Positions 9,422 to 18,542 are shown, counted from the first letter of the stretch. The stretch is DNA of 64,000 nucleotides from DYJK01 sp040755055 (GCA_040755055.1 JBFMBS010000017.1:1-64000), one strand, 5' to 3'. Program-made: numbers and translations. Notes: generated from the sequence alone by a model not told the origin.

Positions 9422-10402
9422 ATGAACCGAATCATTTTTACTTGCGGTGATATCAACGGTGTTGGTACTGAAATTTGTATTAAGACAATCAACAAAATAT
9501 ATAAGAACGAAAAACGCAAAATAATTCTTTTCTGTCCGCACAATATTCTGCGCAGCACATTTGAAATTGTTAAACCACGGTTCAGTTACACTCTCACCGA
9601 AAGATTAAACAGCAGTGCCGGCAAGCCGAATGAAGTTATCATAGTGAATACCGGCTTGTACATACATACACCCGGTGTAGCTACAAAAGATTCGGGTAAA
9701 GCAGCGTATAGAGCACTGCAATTAGCATTACAAAACATTGGCTACAAATCAGATATATTAATCACAGCACCAATTTCGAAACAAGCATTGCAGCTTGCCG
9801 GGAAAAATTTCCCGGGACACACGGAAATTCTTGCAAGTTACTCTAAGACTAAAAATTTTATGATGTTGTTCTTATCCAACAAAATGATCTGCGGGCTATC
9901 TACCATACATGAACCGGTAAAAAAAATTTCCGGTTTGATTACTAAAAGCAGAGTAAAAAATTCACTCGAAGTTTTGAAGCATTCGCTAATTCATGATTTG
10001 AACATTAAAAATCCTTCGATAGCAGTTTTAGGTTTAAATCCCCATGCCGGTGAAAATGGCAAAATTGGAATGGAAGAAATAAAATTTATTAAACCGGTAA
10101 TCGATTCGTTGAAGGACAAGAAAATCCAAGGTCCGTTTGTACCGGATGCCTTCTTCGCTAATCACCTTTACAAAAAATTTGATGCTGTGCTCGGTATGTA
10201 CCACGATCAAGTTTTAATTCCTTTTAAGATGCTCAACTTTGATAAAGGTGTTAACTTCACAGCCGGACTTCCATTTGTTAGAACTTCTCCCGATCACGGA
10301 ACCGGTTTTGATATTGCCGGTAAAGGAATTGCCAATGCAGATAGTATGATCCAAGCCGTTAAATGGGCAGAACTAATTGCCCGTAACCGGAAATTAAATT
10401 AG
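9422..10402 (+). CDS. pdxA: 4-hydroxythreonine-4-phosphate dehydrogenase
   Basis: NAD-dependent enzyme of the DXP-dependent pyridoxal phosphate pathway, acting on 4-phosphohydroxy-L-threonine. Family features in the 326 residues are GDINGVGTEI near the start, TAPISKQAL, the metal-binding His in FPGHTEIL, LNPHAGENG with the second His, and GMYHDQVLIPFK with the third. GLPFVRTSPDHGTGFDIAGKG closes the active site. Length is normal. No other pdx gene lies in the window. Confidence 0.93.
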   Translation: MNRIIFTCGDINGVGTEICIKTINKIYKNEKRKIILFCPHNILRSTFEIVKPRFSYTLTERLNSSAGKPNEVIIVNTGLYIHTPGVATKDSGKAAYRALQLALQNIGYKSDILITAPISKQALQLAGKNFPGHTEILASYSKTKNFMMLFLSNKMICGLSTIHEPVKKISGLITKSRVKNSLEVLKHSLIHDLNIKNPSIAVLGLNPHAGENGKIGMEEIKFIKPVIDSLKDKKIQGPFVPDAFFANHLYKKFDAVLGMYHDQVLIPFKMLNFDKGVNFTAGLPFVRTSPDHGTGFDIAGKGIANADSMIQAVKWAELIARNRKLN

Positions 10403-10431
10403 TTTTACATTCAGATTAACGGGGTAAACGA

Positions 10432-11106
10432 TTGCTAATTTTTAACCATGTCGATTTTAATTTCTCTAATCAGCCGGTATTCCAGGACCTGAATCTGCAA
10501 GTTGACGAAGGCGATTTTGTTTTCTTGATCGGGAAAAGCGGTATTGGAAAGACAACTCTTCTGCGCATGATCTACATGGATATTATTCCGCAATCGGGAT
10601 ATGTACAAGTAGGTGATTACTCCTCCGAAGGAATCAGGTTAAAAGAACTACCTTATTTGAGGCGAAAACTCGGAATTGTTTTCCAGGATTTTCAACTGCT
10701 CTCCGATAGAAATGTTTATGATAACCTTGCATTTGTTCTCCAGGTAACCGGCGCACAGCGAAAGTTGATTAAACGAAAAGTGATTCACGCTCTCACTGAA
10801 GTTGGTCTTGCGCACAAACAAAATAATATGCCGGATGAACTTTCCGGCGGTGAAAAACAACGTGTTGCAATTGCGCGAGCTATTATCAATGAACCGTTTT
10901 TGGTACTAGCGGATGAACCGACCGGTAATCTTGATCCCGAAACCGCAGATGAAATTTTGGAGATTTTAAAGAAGATCAATTCAAGGGGAACATCTGTTAT
11001 TTTTGCAACGCACAATTATGATTTGGTAAGAAAATTTGAAACGAAGATTATCCGCCTCGAAAACGGGAAAGCAGTAAAGGTATTGTTGAAGAAAAAAGAA
11101 GTTTAG
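10432..11106 (+). CDS. ftsE: FtsE-like ABC transporter ATP-binding protein
   Basis: 224-residue ABC ATPase of the FtsE/LolD type. It shows Walker A GKSGIGKTTL (about residues 33-42), Q-loop VFQDFQLL, signature LSGGEKQRVAIARA, Walker B FLVLADEPTGNLD and the switch His in FATHNYD. FtsE normally pairs with the membrane protein FtsX to control septal peptidoglycan hydrolases. No ftsX follows; the next gene is on the other strand, so FtsX must be encoded elsewhere. The start is TTG at 10432 behind GGGG, chosen because residue 1 leads directly into the first strand. LolD is the main alternative. Confidence 0.78.
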   Translation: MLIFNHVDFNFSNQPVFQDLNLQVDEGDFVFLIGKSGIGKTTLLRMIYMDIIPQSGYVQVGDYSSEGIRLKELPYLRRKLGIVFQDFQLLSDRNVYDNLAFVLQVTGAQRKLIKRKVIHALTEVGLAHKQNNMPDELSGGEKQRVAIARAIINEPFLVLADEPTGNLDPETADEILEILKKINSRGTSVIFATHNYDLVRKFETKIIRLENGKAVKVLLKKKEV

Positions 11107-11113
11107 TTCTGTT

Positions 11114-11758
11114 CTACACACCCAAACTTTTTAAAATTTCATTTGTAACTTGTTCAATCGGCTGTGTCCCGTCAATCTCGATTATAGTTGCTTTCCCTTT
11201 GTAGAACTCAAATACCGGCGAAGTCATTTCGTGGTAAACATCCAGTCGCTTTTTTATTACACCGGCATCATCATCTTTGCGTTTGTAGTAACTATCAACT
11301 GAGCCGCATACCGGGCATTTATAACTCGGTGTGTATTCACTGTTTACGATAATGTTTCCGCACTTGTTGCATACAAGTCTATTTGATAAACGGTTGATGA
11401 TGATGTTATCATCCGCATCGAGTTTTATTAAATAGTGTGTTTCGTTCTTCAGTGTAGAAAATATTCCGTCTAAAATTTCTGCTTGCGCTATAGTACGCGG
11501 GTAGCCATCTAATATAAAACCATTCACACATTTCTTATCGTGAAGAGTATCGTTCACAATTTGTCCCATAATATCATCGGGTACCAATCCGCCCGATTCG
11601 ATGATTGCTTTTGCTTTAAGCCCGACTTCCGTTTGGTTATAAATTGCGTTCCTTAAAATATCACCGGTTGAAATGTGAGGTATGTTCAAATTTGATGAAA
11701 GGATTTTTGCTTGAGTTCCTTTGCCTACTCCGGGTGCGCCGAAAATTATTATTTGCAT
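11114..11758 (-). CDS. adk: Adenylate kinase
   Basis: Interconverts ATP + AMP and 2 ADP. The 214 residues show the P-loop GAPGVGKGTQAK (7-18), the NMP-binding STGDILR, FILDGYPRT, and a long LID domain. The LID carries four cysteines (CNKC ... CPVC), the zinc-structured type seen in Gram-positives and many other bacteria. It is convergent with ftsE, 7 bp apart, and lies 68 bp downstream of tadA on the same strand. Confidence 0.96.
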   Translation of the reverse strand: MQIIIFGAPGVGKGTQAKILSSNLNIPHISTGDILRNAIYNQTEVGLKAKAIIESGGLVPDDIMGQIVNDTLHDKKCVNGFILDGYPRTIAQAEILDGIFSTLKNETHYLIKLDADDNIIINRLSNRLVCNKCGNIIVNSEYTPSYKCPVCGSVDSYYKRKDDDAGVIKKRLDVYHEMTSPVFEFYKGKATIIEIDGTQPIEQVTNEILKSLGV

Positions 11759-11826
11759 AAGTTGAAATATTAATTTTTGTTTGTTCGAAAATTAAACAGA
11801 AATGATTTTATAGCCAAAAAAGATGC

Positions 11827-12297
11827 TCAATTTTGTGCAGTTCTTTTTTGCTGAAAGAATTTTTCTAAAAGTGCTTTCGATTCATCGGAGTAAATGCCCG
11901 AATAAACATCTGGTTTGTGGTTGTAAAGTTTGCTCTCGATAATGTTAAAAAGTGAACCGCCGGCACCGAATTTCGGCTCGTAACATCCAAAGTAAACATT
12001 CCTTATCCGCGATAATAGAATTGCACCGGCACACATTACACATGGTTCTACAGTAACGTATAAATCGCATTGATCTAAAAATTTTGATTGGAGATGGTTG
12101 GCAGCGGCGGTTATCGCTACCATCTCGGCATGGGCGGTGGGATCCTTCAAAGTTTCTGTCAGGTTATAACCTTTGCCGATTATTTTGTTCTCATGTACAA
12201 TGATGGCGCCAACCGGGACTTCATTACTCAACAGTGCTGTCTCTGCTTCTTGCAACGCCGCAAACATAAATTTATAAACGTGTTCTTCGAAAAGCAT
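11827..12297 (-). CDS. tadA: tRNA-specific adenosine deaminase
   Basis: Zinc deaminase that converts A34 to inosine in tRNA-Arg(ACG). The 156-residue protein shows the cytidine-deaminase fold motifs HAEM (zinc His and catalytic Glu) and PCVMCAGAI (two zinc Cys), plus NEVPVGAIIV and YGCYEPKFGAGG-like segments. Length is slightly above E. coli-type short forms but normal for the family. A tRNA-Arg(ACG), its expected substrate, is in this same window at 55630-55703, which supports TadA over a guanine deaminase. A tRNA-Arg(UCG) gene lies just upstream on the same strand. Confidence 0.9.
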   Translation of the reverse strand: MLFEEHVYKFMFAALQEAETALLSNEVPVGAIIVHENKIIGKGYNLTETLKDPTAHAEMVAITAAANHLQSKFLDQCDLYVTVEPCVMCAGAILLSRIRNVYFGCYEPKFGAGGSLFNIIESKLYNHKPDVYSGIYSDESKALLEKFFQQKRTAQN

Positions 12298-12391
12298 GGT
12301 ATTAGTTTTTAGTGCTTAGTTCGTAGTGTTTTGTTCTTTATAAATTCTTAAGCTGTCAAACGGATAAATTCGTAATTCTCAATTCAAGAAG

Positions 12392-12465
12392 TACGCCCGG
12401 AAGGATTCGAACCCTCAACCCTGTGATCCGAAGTCACATGCTCTATCCAATTGAGCTACGGGCGC
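12392..12465 (-). tRNA. tRNA-Arg(UCG)
   Basis: 74 nt, folding as a full cloverleaf on the minus strand. The acceptor GCGCCCG pairs with CGGGCGU (one G-U). The D arm is AGCTCAATTGGATAGAGC. The anticodon stem is UGUGA/UCACA with loop CUUCGGA, so the anticodon is UCG. The T arm is GAGGG-UUCGAAU-CCUUC. CCA is not encoded. Decodes CGA. Confidence 0.93.
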
Positions 12466-12801
12466 AAGACAATTAAAAATTGAAAAGTCAAAAATTATAA
12501 ATCGAGAATAATACAGATTAAAGAAAAACCGGAATTAGTCTCGATTCACGATTAGATTTCAAAAAACACTGGTGCAAAATATGTTTACTCCGCTAAAATT
12601 CAAAATACCGCTCGATAACTTTACGCTCACAACCACCACCAACTTATAATACATTACTAACCACATACAAAATAATGTTGATTAAAAAATGCGAATGATT
12701 TAAGTTGAAGTAAAAGAATCTGCGCATCAGTTGATAAATTCTGGTTCTCTCTTCCACTATTGAAAAATTGTTTCAGTGTTTATAAATGGTAGGAAGATAT
12801 T
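12466..12801. other. Intergenic, nothing recognised
   Basis: 336 bp of AT-rich DNA upstream of tRNA-Arg(UCG) and the lipoprotein gene. It must hold the tRNA promoter (minus strand) and the lipoprotein promoter, but no clear box pair or repeat was identified. Confidence 0.4.
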
Positions 12802-13803
12802 ATGAAACCCTCGAATTTTGCACTTTCGCTATGTATTACAATTATCTTACTTCAGTCTTCTTGTAACAAGTTTGTAGAACCGGAAAATTCTTCTGCTAAG
12901 CCTATAATTGCTATATATCCTCAAGCTGCAATGATGAATTTTCCAGACTCACTTCGCAATTTTTGGGACTTAACAAAAAATCCTATGGTAATAAGCTCAA
13001 TTTTACTACCAAATAATTGTTCTGTGACCTTTGCTATTTGTAATATTGGACCCCAAGGAAGTGTGCTAGATTTCTCTGTTAACGATTCTCAAGGTGTTCT
13101 AGTTTGCAGCCCATCTGCCGGTTCTGTAATTGCGGGTAGCGCAACTACAGTAATTGTTAACATGTATCCCCATCTTATTGATGGCAATACTTGGACACAA
13201 ATTGTGTTAGAAGTTAACACTCCTAAAGCATCCAATTTTACCAAGAGCATTGTTGCAATCAAGATAGAGAATTTAGATGATTATGAATCTCACAAACTTT
13301 GTGATTCTGTGTGTGGTACTTGGAGTGGAAATTGGTACGGAACTAGCTCTGCAACATATGCTGGTCCATCAACAAATGTTTCCGGCTCATGGACTCTAGA
13401 CCTAGATGGTTTTGATATTATTGGTTCTTCTGGAAATGGACCTGTAAATGATTCTAAAGTTTATGGAAAACTTCACTGGAGTGGAACAGATGCATATTGG
13501 TCAGGTCCATCATATACTTTGCATCAGTATCCCGTTAATGAGACGATTATTCTAAACAGCTCCAATACCAAGTTATATATAATGGATGCTGGTTGTAACT
13601 TAACCTGGAGTGGAGAGTTTTATATTGTTATCTGTCCTGGGTGCCAGAGCTCAAATCCATGCAACGGCTACAATATAGATTTTAATTTGTCTATCTCAAA
13701 GTATAAAATTAATTGGTCTAACTCGCATTGGAGTACATGTTTCGAAAATCAACAAGATAATAGCCGCTCTTTTAGTTCAGGTTTATTGTCTGGGCAGAAA
13801 TGA
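12802..13803 (+). CDS. Lipoprotein of unknown function, Trp/Ser/Gly-rich C-terminal half
   Basis: A 333-residue protein with a lipoprotein signal: hydrophobic residues 6-17 then LLQSSC, so Cys-21 would be lipidated and the protein sits in the outer or inner membrane facing the periplasm or surface. Residues about 50-150 look like an Ig-like beta domain (FAICNIGPQGSVLDFSV, GSVIAGSATTVIVNMYP), resembling the BACON type. From about 170 a second beta-rich part repeats a Trp-Ser-Gly theme (GTWSGNWYG, LHWSGTDAYWSG, LTWSGEF). AGGAAG precedes the ATG. The function is unknown. Confidence 0.75.
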   Translation: MKPSNFALSLCITIILLQSSCNKFVEPENSSAKPIIAIYPQAAMMNFPDSLRNFWDLTKNPMVISSILLPNNCSVTFAICNIGPQGSVLDFSVNDSQGVLVCSPSAGSVIAGSATTVIVNMYPHLIDGNTWTQIVLEVNTPKASNFTKSIVAIKIENLDDYESHKLCDSVCGTWSGNWYGTSSATYAGPSTNVSGSWTLDLDGFDIIGSSGNGPVNDSKVYGKLHWSGTDAYWSGPSYTLHQYPVNETIILNSSNTKLYIMDAGCNLTWSGEFYIVICPGCQSSNPCNGYNIDFNLSISKYKINWSNSHWSTCFENQQDNSRSFSSGLLSGQK

Positions 13804-13835
13804 ACATGTGATGAATAAACAGACGGGATGTAGTA

Positions 13836-14342
13836 ATGATAATAATAATAAATGGAGCACTTGGGGTTGGTAAGACCAGTGTCGCTGAAACAATACATCG
13901 GAAATTTGAGAAATCCGTCCATTTAGATGGAGATCATATCGGTAATGTAAATCCATTTGAGATATACGACAATAACCGCATAAAATATCTCTACAATACT
14001 TTGGCTCTGCTTGTAGAATTCCATAAGAGGAATGGTTACCCTAATATTGTAATAAATTATGTATTTGAATCCCCGGAAAGTCTAAACGGGTTAATTAGTT
14101 TACTTGTTCCTTATGATAAAGAAATTCACACATATTGGTTGACGTGTGAAAAAGAGCAGCAACAAAAACGCATACAAGGCAGAACGAGAGACAGTATTGG
14201 GTGGGAACTTAATAGATTTATTGAGCTGCAAAATATTCAGCGGAAAGCATCGATGTTTGGATTTATTGGGAAAGAAATAGACACAACGATGAAATCGATT
14301 GAAGCAATTGCAGAAATTATATGGAAAGATATTCATAGTTAG
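13836..14342 (+). CDS. P-loop kinase-like protein
   Basis: 168 residues with a Walker A loop at the N-terminus (NGALGVGKTSVAE, residues 6-18) and the LDGDHIG segment expected after strand 2 of small-molecule kinases. RIQGRTRDSIGWELNRF looks like a LID-type region with arginines. The overall shape matches AAA_33/shikimate-kinase-like or antibiotic phosphotransferase-like P-loop kinases, but the substrate cannot be told. Start at 13836, 33 bp after the lipoprotein gene. It is convergent with the regulator at 14367. Confidence 0.75.
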   Translation: MIIIINGALGVGKTSVAETIHRKFEKSVHLDGDHIGNVNPFEIYDNNRIKYLYNTLALLVEFHKRNGYPNIVINYVFESPESLNGLISLLVPYDKEIHTYWLTCEKEQQQKRIQGRTRDSIGWELNRFIELQNIQRKASMFGFIGKEIDTTMKSIEAIAEIIWKDIHS

Positions 14343-14366
14343 TAAAGTAATTAATAATGAAGGAGG

Positions 14367-15344
14367 CTAAGCAGCAATTCCTTTGTTATATTTATTCCGG
14401 TAATTGATTGGCGACATACCGGTTATCTTTTTGAATACTTCCCTGAATGCTTTTGTATCTGTGTAGCCGACATCGAACATAACTTCGTTAATTGTTTTTC
14501 TGCCGAGTTCAAGCTGTTTTTTTGCAGCTTCTATTTTTACACGCTGCATATATTCAACAACCGAATTAAAAGTGGCGGCTCTAAATCTCCGTTCAAAAGT
14601 TCTGCGGCTGATTTTAAATCTCTCCGATAAATGATCAACGGTTATCTTTTCCTTAAAATTATTTTCGATAAATTCTTGTGCGCTTTTTATGGTATCATCA
14701 TCGTGTTCTTTTTGTCCCTTGAAAATAATAAACGGTGATTGGGAATTGCGTTCGACATCAACCTGGAAAATTTTTGAGCAGTGGATTGCAACCTCGCGCC
14801 CGGCATATTTTTCTATGAGATACAAAATCAAATTGGAAGAAGAAAGCGCACCGCCGCTTGAATAAATTCCTTTTTCATCGGTCATAATTTTATCGACGAC
14901 GAGATTCACTTGCGGAAACAAATTCCTAAACTGGTTTGCTGCTCGCCAGTGTGTTGAACATTGTTTACCGTTTAACAATCCGGTTGCCGCCAATAAAAAA
15001 GCACCGACACAAAGACTTGCAACCTCAGCACCGCTTTTGTACTGCTTAGCTATCCACGGAATAAATTCCAGATTCAATTTTAAATTATCACCCACATTTT
15101 CTTGAATTGCCGGTACAATTATTAAATCTGTTTTCTCAACATCTTTTATCAATTGATTGGGAGAGATTTTATAAAGTCCGTCGTTTAATTCTACTTCGTT
15201 GGCTAATCCGACAAACTGAATATCAAACATCGGCGGTTTGTTTTGTACTGTGAGAATATTATTTGCTTCTTCAAATCCGTGACGGGGAAGTTCAATGCTG
15301 TTTAACCGCACACCAAACGGAACTAATATTGATATGTTTTTCAT
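14367..15344 (-). CDS. GlxA-family transcriptional regulator (DJ-1/PfpI + AraC HTH)
   Basis: 325-residue cytoplasmic regulator. Residues about 1-190 form a DJ-1/PfpI-like amidotransferase-fold domain with the nucleophile-elbow-like SLCVGAFLLAATGLL. Residues about 220-320 form an AraC double helix-turn-helix (ISRRTFERRFRAAT, INEVMFDVGYTDTKAFREVFKKITGMSPINYR). Such proteins sense small molecules, but the ligand is unknown. It is divergent from the DinB gene across a 129-bp gap, so it may control that gene and the following cluster. Confidence 0.88.
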   Translation of the reverse strand: MKNISILVPFGVRLNSIELPRHGFEEANNILTVQNKPPMFDIQFVGLANEVELNDGLYKISPNQLIKDVEKTDLIIVPAIQENVGDNLKLNLEFIPWIAKQYKSGAEVASLCVGAFLLAATGLLNGKQCSTHWRAANQFRNLFPQVNLVVDKIMTDEKGIYSSGGALSSSNLILYLIEKYAGREVAIHCSKIFQVDVERNSQSPFIIFKGQKEHDDDTIKSAQEFIENNFKEKITVDHLSERFKISRRTFERRFRAATFNSVVEYMQRVKIEAAKKQLELGRKTINEVMFDVGYTDTKAFREVFKKITGMSPINYRNKYNKGIAA

Positions 15345-15473
15345 AGTGTTGTTAGTTTGTTCACTCTAACTTAAAAAAGCAAGCTGTCGCAATCAACCCC
15401 ATAGATTGTCGTATTTGCACACCTGATGTTATAGGAAGAGCAGTTAACTTACTTATAGGCTTTTGGAGAAATT

Positions 15474-16013
15474 ATGACAAATGATCTTATTATACAAATT
15501 GAGAAAACGTTTAACGAGTTGATTCAACTTACCTCCGATTTAAGTGAGGAAGAAATAAACACGATTCCTTTTGAGGGTAGCTGGACCGCCGGTCAGCTTG
15601 CGAAGCACCTGATTATATCCGGTTCAGGATTTGTTGAATTGCTAAACGGACCGATTAAAGATACGGAAAGAAAGCCTGATGAAATGGTAGAAAATTTTAG
15701 AGCAATCCTTTTAGATTTTAGTACAAAAATGATTGCGCAAGATTTAATGACTCCCGAAAAGAAAAATTATAAAAAGGATTACTTGTTAATCACTCTGGAA
15801 AATATTAAAGAGGGAATGAAACAAGTGATTGTGAAATATGATCTGACTAAAACATTGGCTGTTGAATTACCTATGCTTGGTGCTCTCACAAGATTAGAAT
15901 CAGTTTACTTCGTTGTTTTCCACACACAAAGGCATATTCATCAATTAAAAAATATTTCTCAAGTGCTGAAGAAAAAAATAGACGCAGAAAAAAGTTTAAG
16001 TAAAGAGGGATGA
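15474..16013 (+). CDS. DinB family protein
   Basis: 179-residue four-helix-bundle protein of the DinB/YfiT metal-enzyme superfamily. The expected metal-binding histidines are visible in GQLAKHLI (about residue 43) and HTQRHIHQL (about 148-156). Members include thiol-dependent transferases for bacillithiol or mycothiol, and many are uncharacterised. GGAG lies 6 nt before the ATG. The GyrI-like gene follows after 1 bp, so the two are co-transcribed. The divergent GlxA-type regulator upstream is a candidate controller. Confidence 0.85.
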   Translation: MTNDLIIQIEKTFNELIQLTSDLSEEEINTIPFEGSWTAGQLAKHLIISGSGFVELLNGPIKDTERKPDEMVENFRAILLDFSTKMIAQDLMTPEKKNYKKDYLLITLENIKEGMKQVIVKYDLTKTLAVELPMLGALTRLESVYFVVFHTQRHIHQLKNISQVLKKKIDAEKSLSKEG

Positions 16014-16014
16014 A

Positions 16015-16422
16015 ATGGAAAAATATATACTTGAAAAAGACATAAAAGTTTTTTGTGTAACAGCAGAATCATTTCCCGACGGTATTTTAGCTGCATTTCA
16101 AAAAGTACATTCGTTGATTCCGGATTCCTACTCCAGAACTACTTTCGGAATTTCTTTTCCAGATAGGAGCGGTAACATTATTTACAAAGCAGCTGTTGAA
16201 GAATCGTTTGAAGGCGAAGCTGAAAAGTTAGGCTGTGAATCCTTTACTATCGAAAAGGGAGAATACCTAAGTATTTTGATAAAGAATTATATGAAAGATA
16301 TCCCGCGTATCGGGAAAGCTTTCCAAACGTTGATTTCCGATCCCCGGATCGATCCAAACGGTGTCTGTGTAGAAAAGTATCTAAATGCAAATGATCTTCT
16401 ATGTCTCGTAAAAATTAATTAA
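16015..16422 (+). CDS. GyrI-like small-molecule-binding domain protein
   Basis: 135 residues matching the GyrI-like (SOUL/effector-binding) fold: ASEXFPxGI-like start (VTAESFPDGILAAFQKVH), YKAAVEESFEGEAEKLGCESFTIEKGEYLSILIKNY, and a C-terminal YLNANDLLCLVKI. It has no DNA-binding domain, so it is a stand-alone ligand-binding module like those next to AraC or MerR regulators. It begins 1 bp after the DinB gene with AGAGGG upstream. Ligand unknown. Confidence 0.7.
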   Translation: MEKYILEKDIKVFCVTAESFPDGILAAFQKVHSLIPDSYSRTTFGISFPDRSGNIIYKAAVEESFEGEAEKLGCESFTIEKGEYLSILIKNYMKDIPRIGKAFQTLISDPRIDPNGVCVEKYLNANDLLCLVKIN

Positions 16423-16433
16423 TAACTTATGTC

Positions 16434-16528
16434 ACGCAAGGTTTAGATTGAACAAACGAATTTTCTTTATTTTATAGAAAAATATGATTTGCATGTGCAA
16501 GTTTTCTGCGGCAAATCAAACCTTGCGT
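16434..16528. repeat. 95-bp inverted-repeat unit
   Basis: 11-bp perfect terminal inverted repeats ACGCAAGGTTT at 16434-16444 and 16518-16528, continuing imperfectly inward (GATT/AATC). An inner GATTTGC...GCAAATC pairing adds structure. It lies between the GyrI-like gene and a VOC gene. It could be a second MITE-like family or a terminator-like structure; no second copy was found in the window. Confidence 0.5.
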
Positions 16529-16604
16529 AAGGTGCGTTAATAAAAAGAATTTTCTAAGAGGGGAATTTTGTTAACTAATTATCTATTCATTAAAGGAGGA
16601 CTCT

Positions 16605-17030
16605 ATGTTAAATGTTAATCCTTACCTAAACTTTAACGGTAACACGGAAGAAGCATTTAATTTCTATAAATCAGTTTTCGGTGGTGAATTTTCAACGGTT
16701 GTGCGTTTCAAAGACATGCCCGATGGCAACCCGGTTCCGTCTGACGTTCAAAATAAAATTATGCACATCTCGTTGCCAATAAACAAGAATACAATTCTAA
16801 TGGCAACGGATGCATGCGAATCAATGGGGTTCAAGCTAACTACCGGAAATAATTTTTACATATTGCTTGAAACAGAAAGTAAAGAAGAAGCGGACAAAAT
16901 TTTTAATAAACTTTCCACCGGCGGTAGAGTTGAAATGCCGATGCAAGATCAAATTTGGGGTGCATACTACGGCTCATTTGCAGATAAGTTCGGTGTACAG
17001 TGGATGCTAAATTATACTTACAAAAAGTAA
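16605..17030 (+). CDS. VOC family (PhnB-like) protein
   Basis: 141-residue glyoxalase/bleomycin-resistance-fold protein of the PhnB subgroup: YLNFNGNTEEAFNFYKSVFGGEF at the start, MHISLPINKNTILMATDA in the middle, and WGAYYGSFADKFGVQWMLNY at the end. These are the usual marks of the subgroup, whose substrates are mostly unknown. A strong AAAGGAGG site precedes the ATG. It stands alone between an inverted-repeat unit and a MITE-like element. Confidence 0.88.
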   Translation: MLNVNPYLNFNGNTEEAFNFYKSVFGGEFSTVVRFKDMPDGNPVPSDVQNKIMHISLPINKNTILMATDACESMGFKLTTGNNFYILLETESKEEADKIFNKLSTGGRVEMPMQDQIWGAYYGSFADKFGVQWMLNYTYKK

Positions 17031-17176
17031 TCATGAACTGAAGTTATGCAAATTCTGTTTTTGATTGCACAGCACTTTTTTAAGACTGTGCAAAAAATTG
17101 TAGGTTGAAACTTACCCGGCATGACTTTAACGGGTGTTGTTTCGACCATTTAGGTAAACAAAATTTGAAATAGTAT

Positions 17177-17284
17177 GAGACTGTCTCAGAAGTAATTGTT
17201 CAATTTAAAAATCAGCGTTAATCTGTTAGATCCGCTTTTATCCGCATGCTATTTTTTAAAAAGATATACTTCTAAGACAGCCTC
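17177..17284. repeat. MITE-like inverted-repeat element, copy 2
   Basis: Termini GAGACTGTCTCAGAAGTA (17177-17194) and its imperfect inverse at 17267-17284 match at 16 of 18 positions. The interior (TCAGCGTTAATCTG, ATGCTATTTTTTAAAAA) resembles copies 1 and 3. It ends 56 bp before the chosen start of the next gene. Confidence 0.7.
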
Positions 17285-17340
17285 TACTGTTGAAAATGCA
17301 ATTGAACGAAAAACAATCTATAAAAATTTTGAGAATTAAA

Positions 17341-17892
17341 ATGAGAAAACTAACCGTATTTAATTTCATAACTCTTAACGGTTTTTTCGAGGGACCGAAT
17401 CACGATATAAACTGGCACAAACACGGAGCCGAAGAATCAAAATTATCGGATGATTCGCTCAAAGCAGAGAATATGCTTCTTTTCGGCAGAAGAACCTACG
17501 AGATGATGTACGGCTTCTGGCCCACACCTATGGCGGCGGAAATGTTTCCCGAAACAGCAAAGGGAATGAACAAATCTGAGAAGATTGTTTTTTCAAACAC
17601 GATGAAAAAAGCGGAATGGAATTACACAAAAGTAATCGGCGGAGATATTGTTGAAGAGATGAAACGTTTGAAGAAATCAAACGGAAAAGATATGACAATT
17701 CTCGGAAGCGGAAGCATTGTTACACAATTTGCCGATGCCGGATTAATTGACGCTTTCCAAATTATGATTGATCCGGTTGCGATTGGAAGCGGTACAACAT
17801 TGTTCGGCGGCTTAAAACAGAAACTCGATCTAAAATTTACCGGGACGAAAACATTTAAGAGCGGCGTGGTTCTTTTGAGTTATGAAATGTGA
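17341..17892 (+). CDS. Dihydrofolate reductase-like (RibD C-terminal domain) protein 1
   Basis: 183 residues with the RibD_C/DHFR-like fold: MRKLTVFNFITLNGFFEGP start, LLFGRRTYEMMYGFWP, KIVFSNTMKKAEWNYTKVI, MTILGSGSIVTQFADAGLIDAFQIMIDPVAIGSG and the final GVVLLSYEM. These are stand-alone proteins of unknown substrate, probably NADPH-dependent reductases. An in-frame TTG at 17290 lies next to the MITE-like element and was rejected in favour of the ATG at 17341, where the family normally begins. First of three consecutive paralogues. Confidence 0.85.
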   Translation: MRKLTVFNFITLNGFFEGPNHDINWHKHGAEESKLSDDSLKAENMLLFGRRTYEMMYGFWPTPMAAEMFPETAKGMNKSEKIVFSNTMKKAEWNYTKVIGGDIVEEMKRLKKSNGKDMTILGSGSIVTQFADAGLIDAFQIMIDPVAIGSGTTLFGGLKQKLDLKFTGTKTFKSGVVLLSYEM

Positions 17893-17945
17893 GTTAGGTT
17901 TGCAACCAAGTGAATATGTTTTTAATTAATAATATGGAGGTAGCT

Positions 17946-18542
17946 ATGAGAAAAATAATCGTTTTATCAATGATCACATTAGATGGAGTGATGCAAGCAC
18001 CCGGTGGACCCGAGGAAGATGCATCTGGTGTTTTCAAATATGGCGGTTGGGTTGCACCGTATGGTGACGAAGTTGGTGGCAAGGTGGTGCAAAAAGAGCT
18101 GAAGCAAACTGCAGATTATCTTCTAGGCAGAAAAACATTTAAGATTTGGGAAAACTACTGGCCAGAACATGCAGATTTTTGGCCTGGCATCAATGAAGGT
18201 ACAAAATATGTCATGTCCAAAACCGTGAAAAAGTCGGATTGGAAAAACACAGTCTTTGTAGAAAGTTTGGAAGATATCAAAAAGCTAAAAAATTCAAACG
18301 GTGCTGACATTCAAGTTTGGGGCAGTAGTAAACTTGTTCAACTGTTGCTCAAGAATGATTTAGTGGACGAACTCCGGCTTAATATTTACCCCTTGACTCT
18401 TGGTGAAGGAAAAAAACTTTTTGACAATGGAGCGATTCCGGCAGCATTTACTTTAACGGAAAGTACCGTTACTACAACCGGAGTGATTATTGCCGGTTAC
18501 AAAAGAGCCGGAAAAGTCAAGACTGGTACTATTGAAGTTTAA
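17946..18542 (+). CDS. Dihydrofolate reductase-like (RibD C-terminal domain) protein 2
   Basis: 198 residues; same fold as its neighbours but diverged: MRKIIVLSMITLDGVMQAPGG, YLLGRKTFKIWENYWPEH, KYVMSKTVKKSDWKNTVFV, IQVWGSSKLVQLLLKNDLVDELRLNIYPLTLGEG and TTGVIIAGYKRAG. The ATG at 17946 has GGAGG 5 nt upstream, which decides the start against two upstream in-frame starts. Likely an NAD(P)H-dependent reductase of unknown substrate. Confidence 0.87.
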   Translation: MRKIIVLSMITLDGVMQAPGGPEEDASGVFKYGGWVAPYGDEVGGKVVQKELKQTADYLLGRKTFKIWENYWPEHADFWPGINEGTKYVMSKTVKKSDWKNTVFVESLEDIKKLKNSNGADIQVWGSSKLVQLLLKNDLVDELRLNIYPLTLGEGKKLFDNGAIPAAFTLTESTVTTTGVIIAGYKRAGKVKTGTIEV

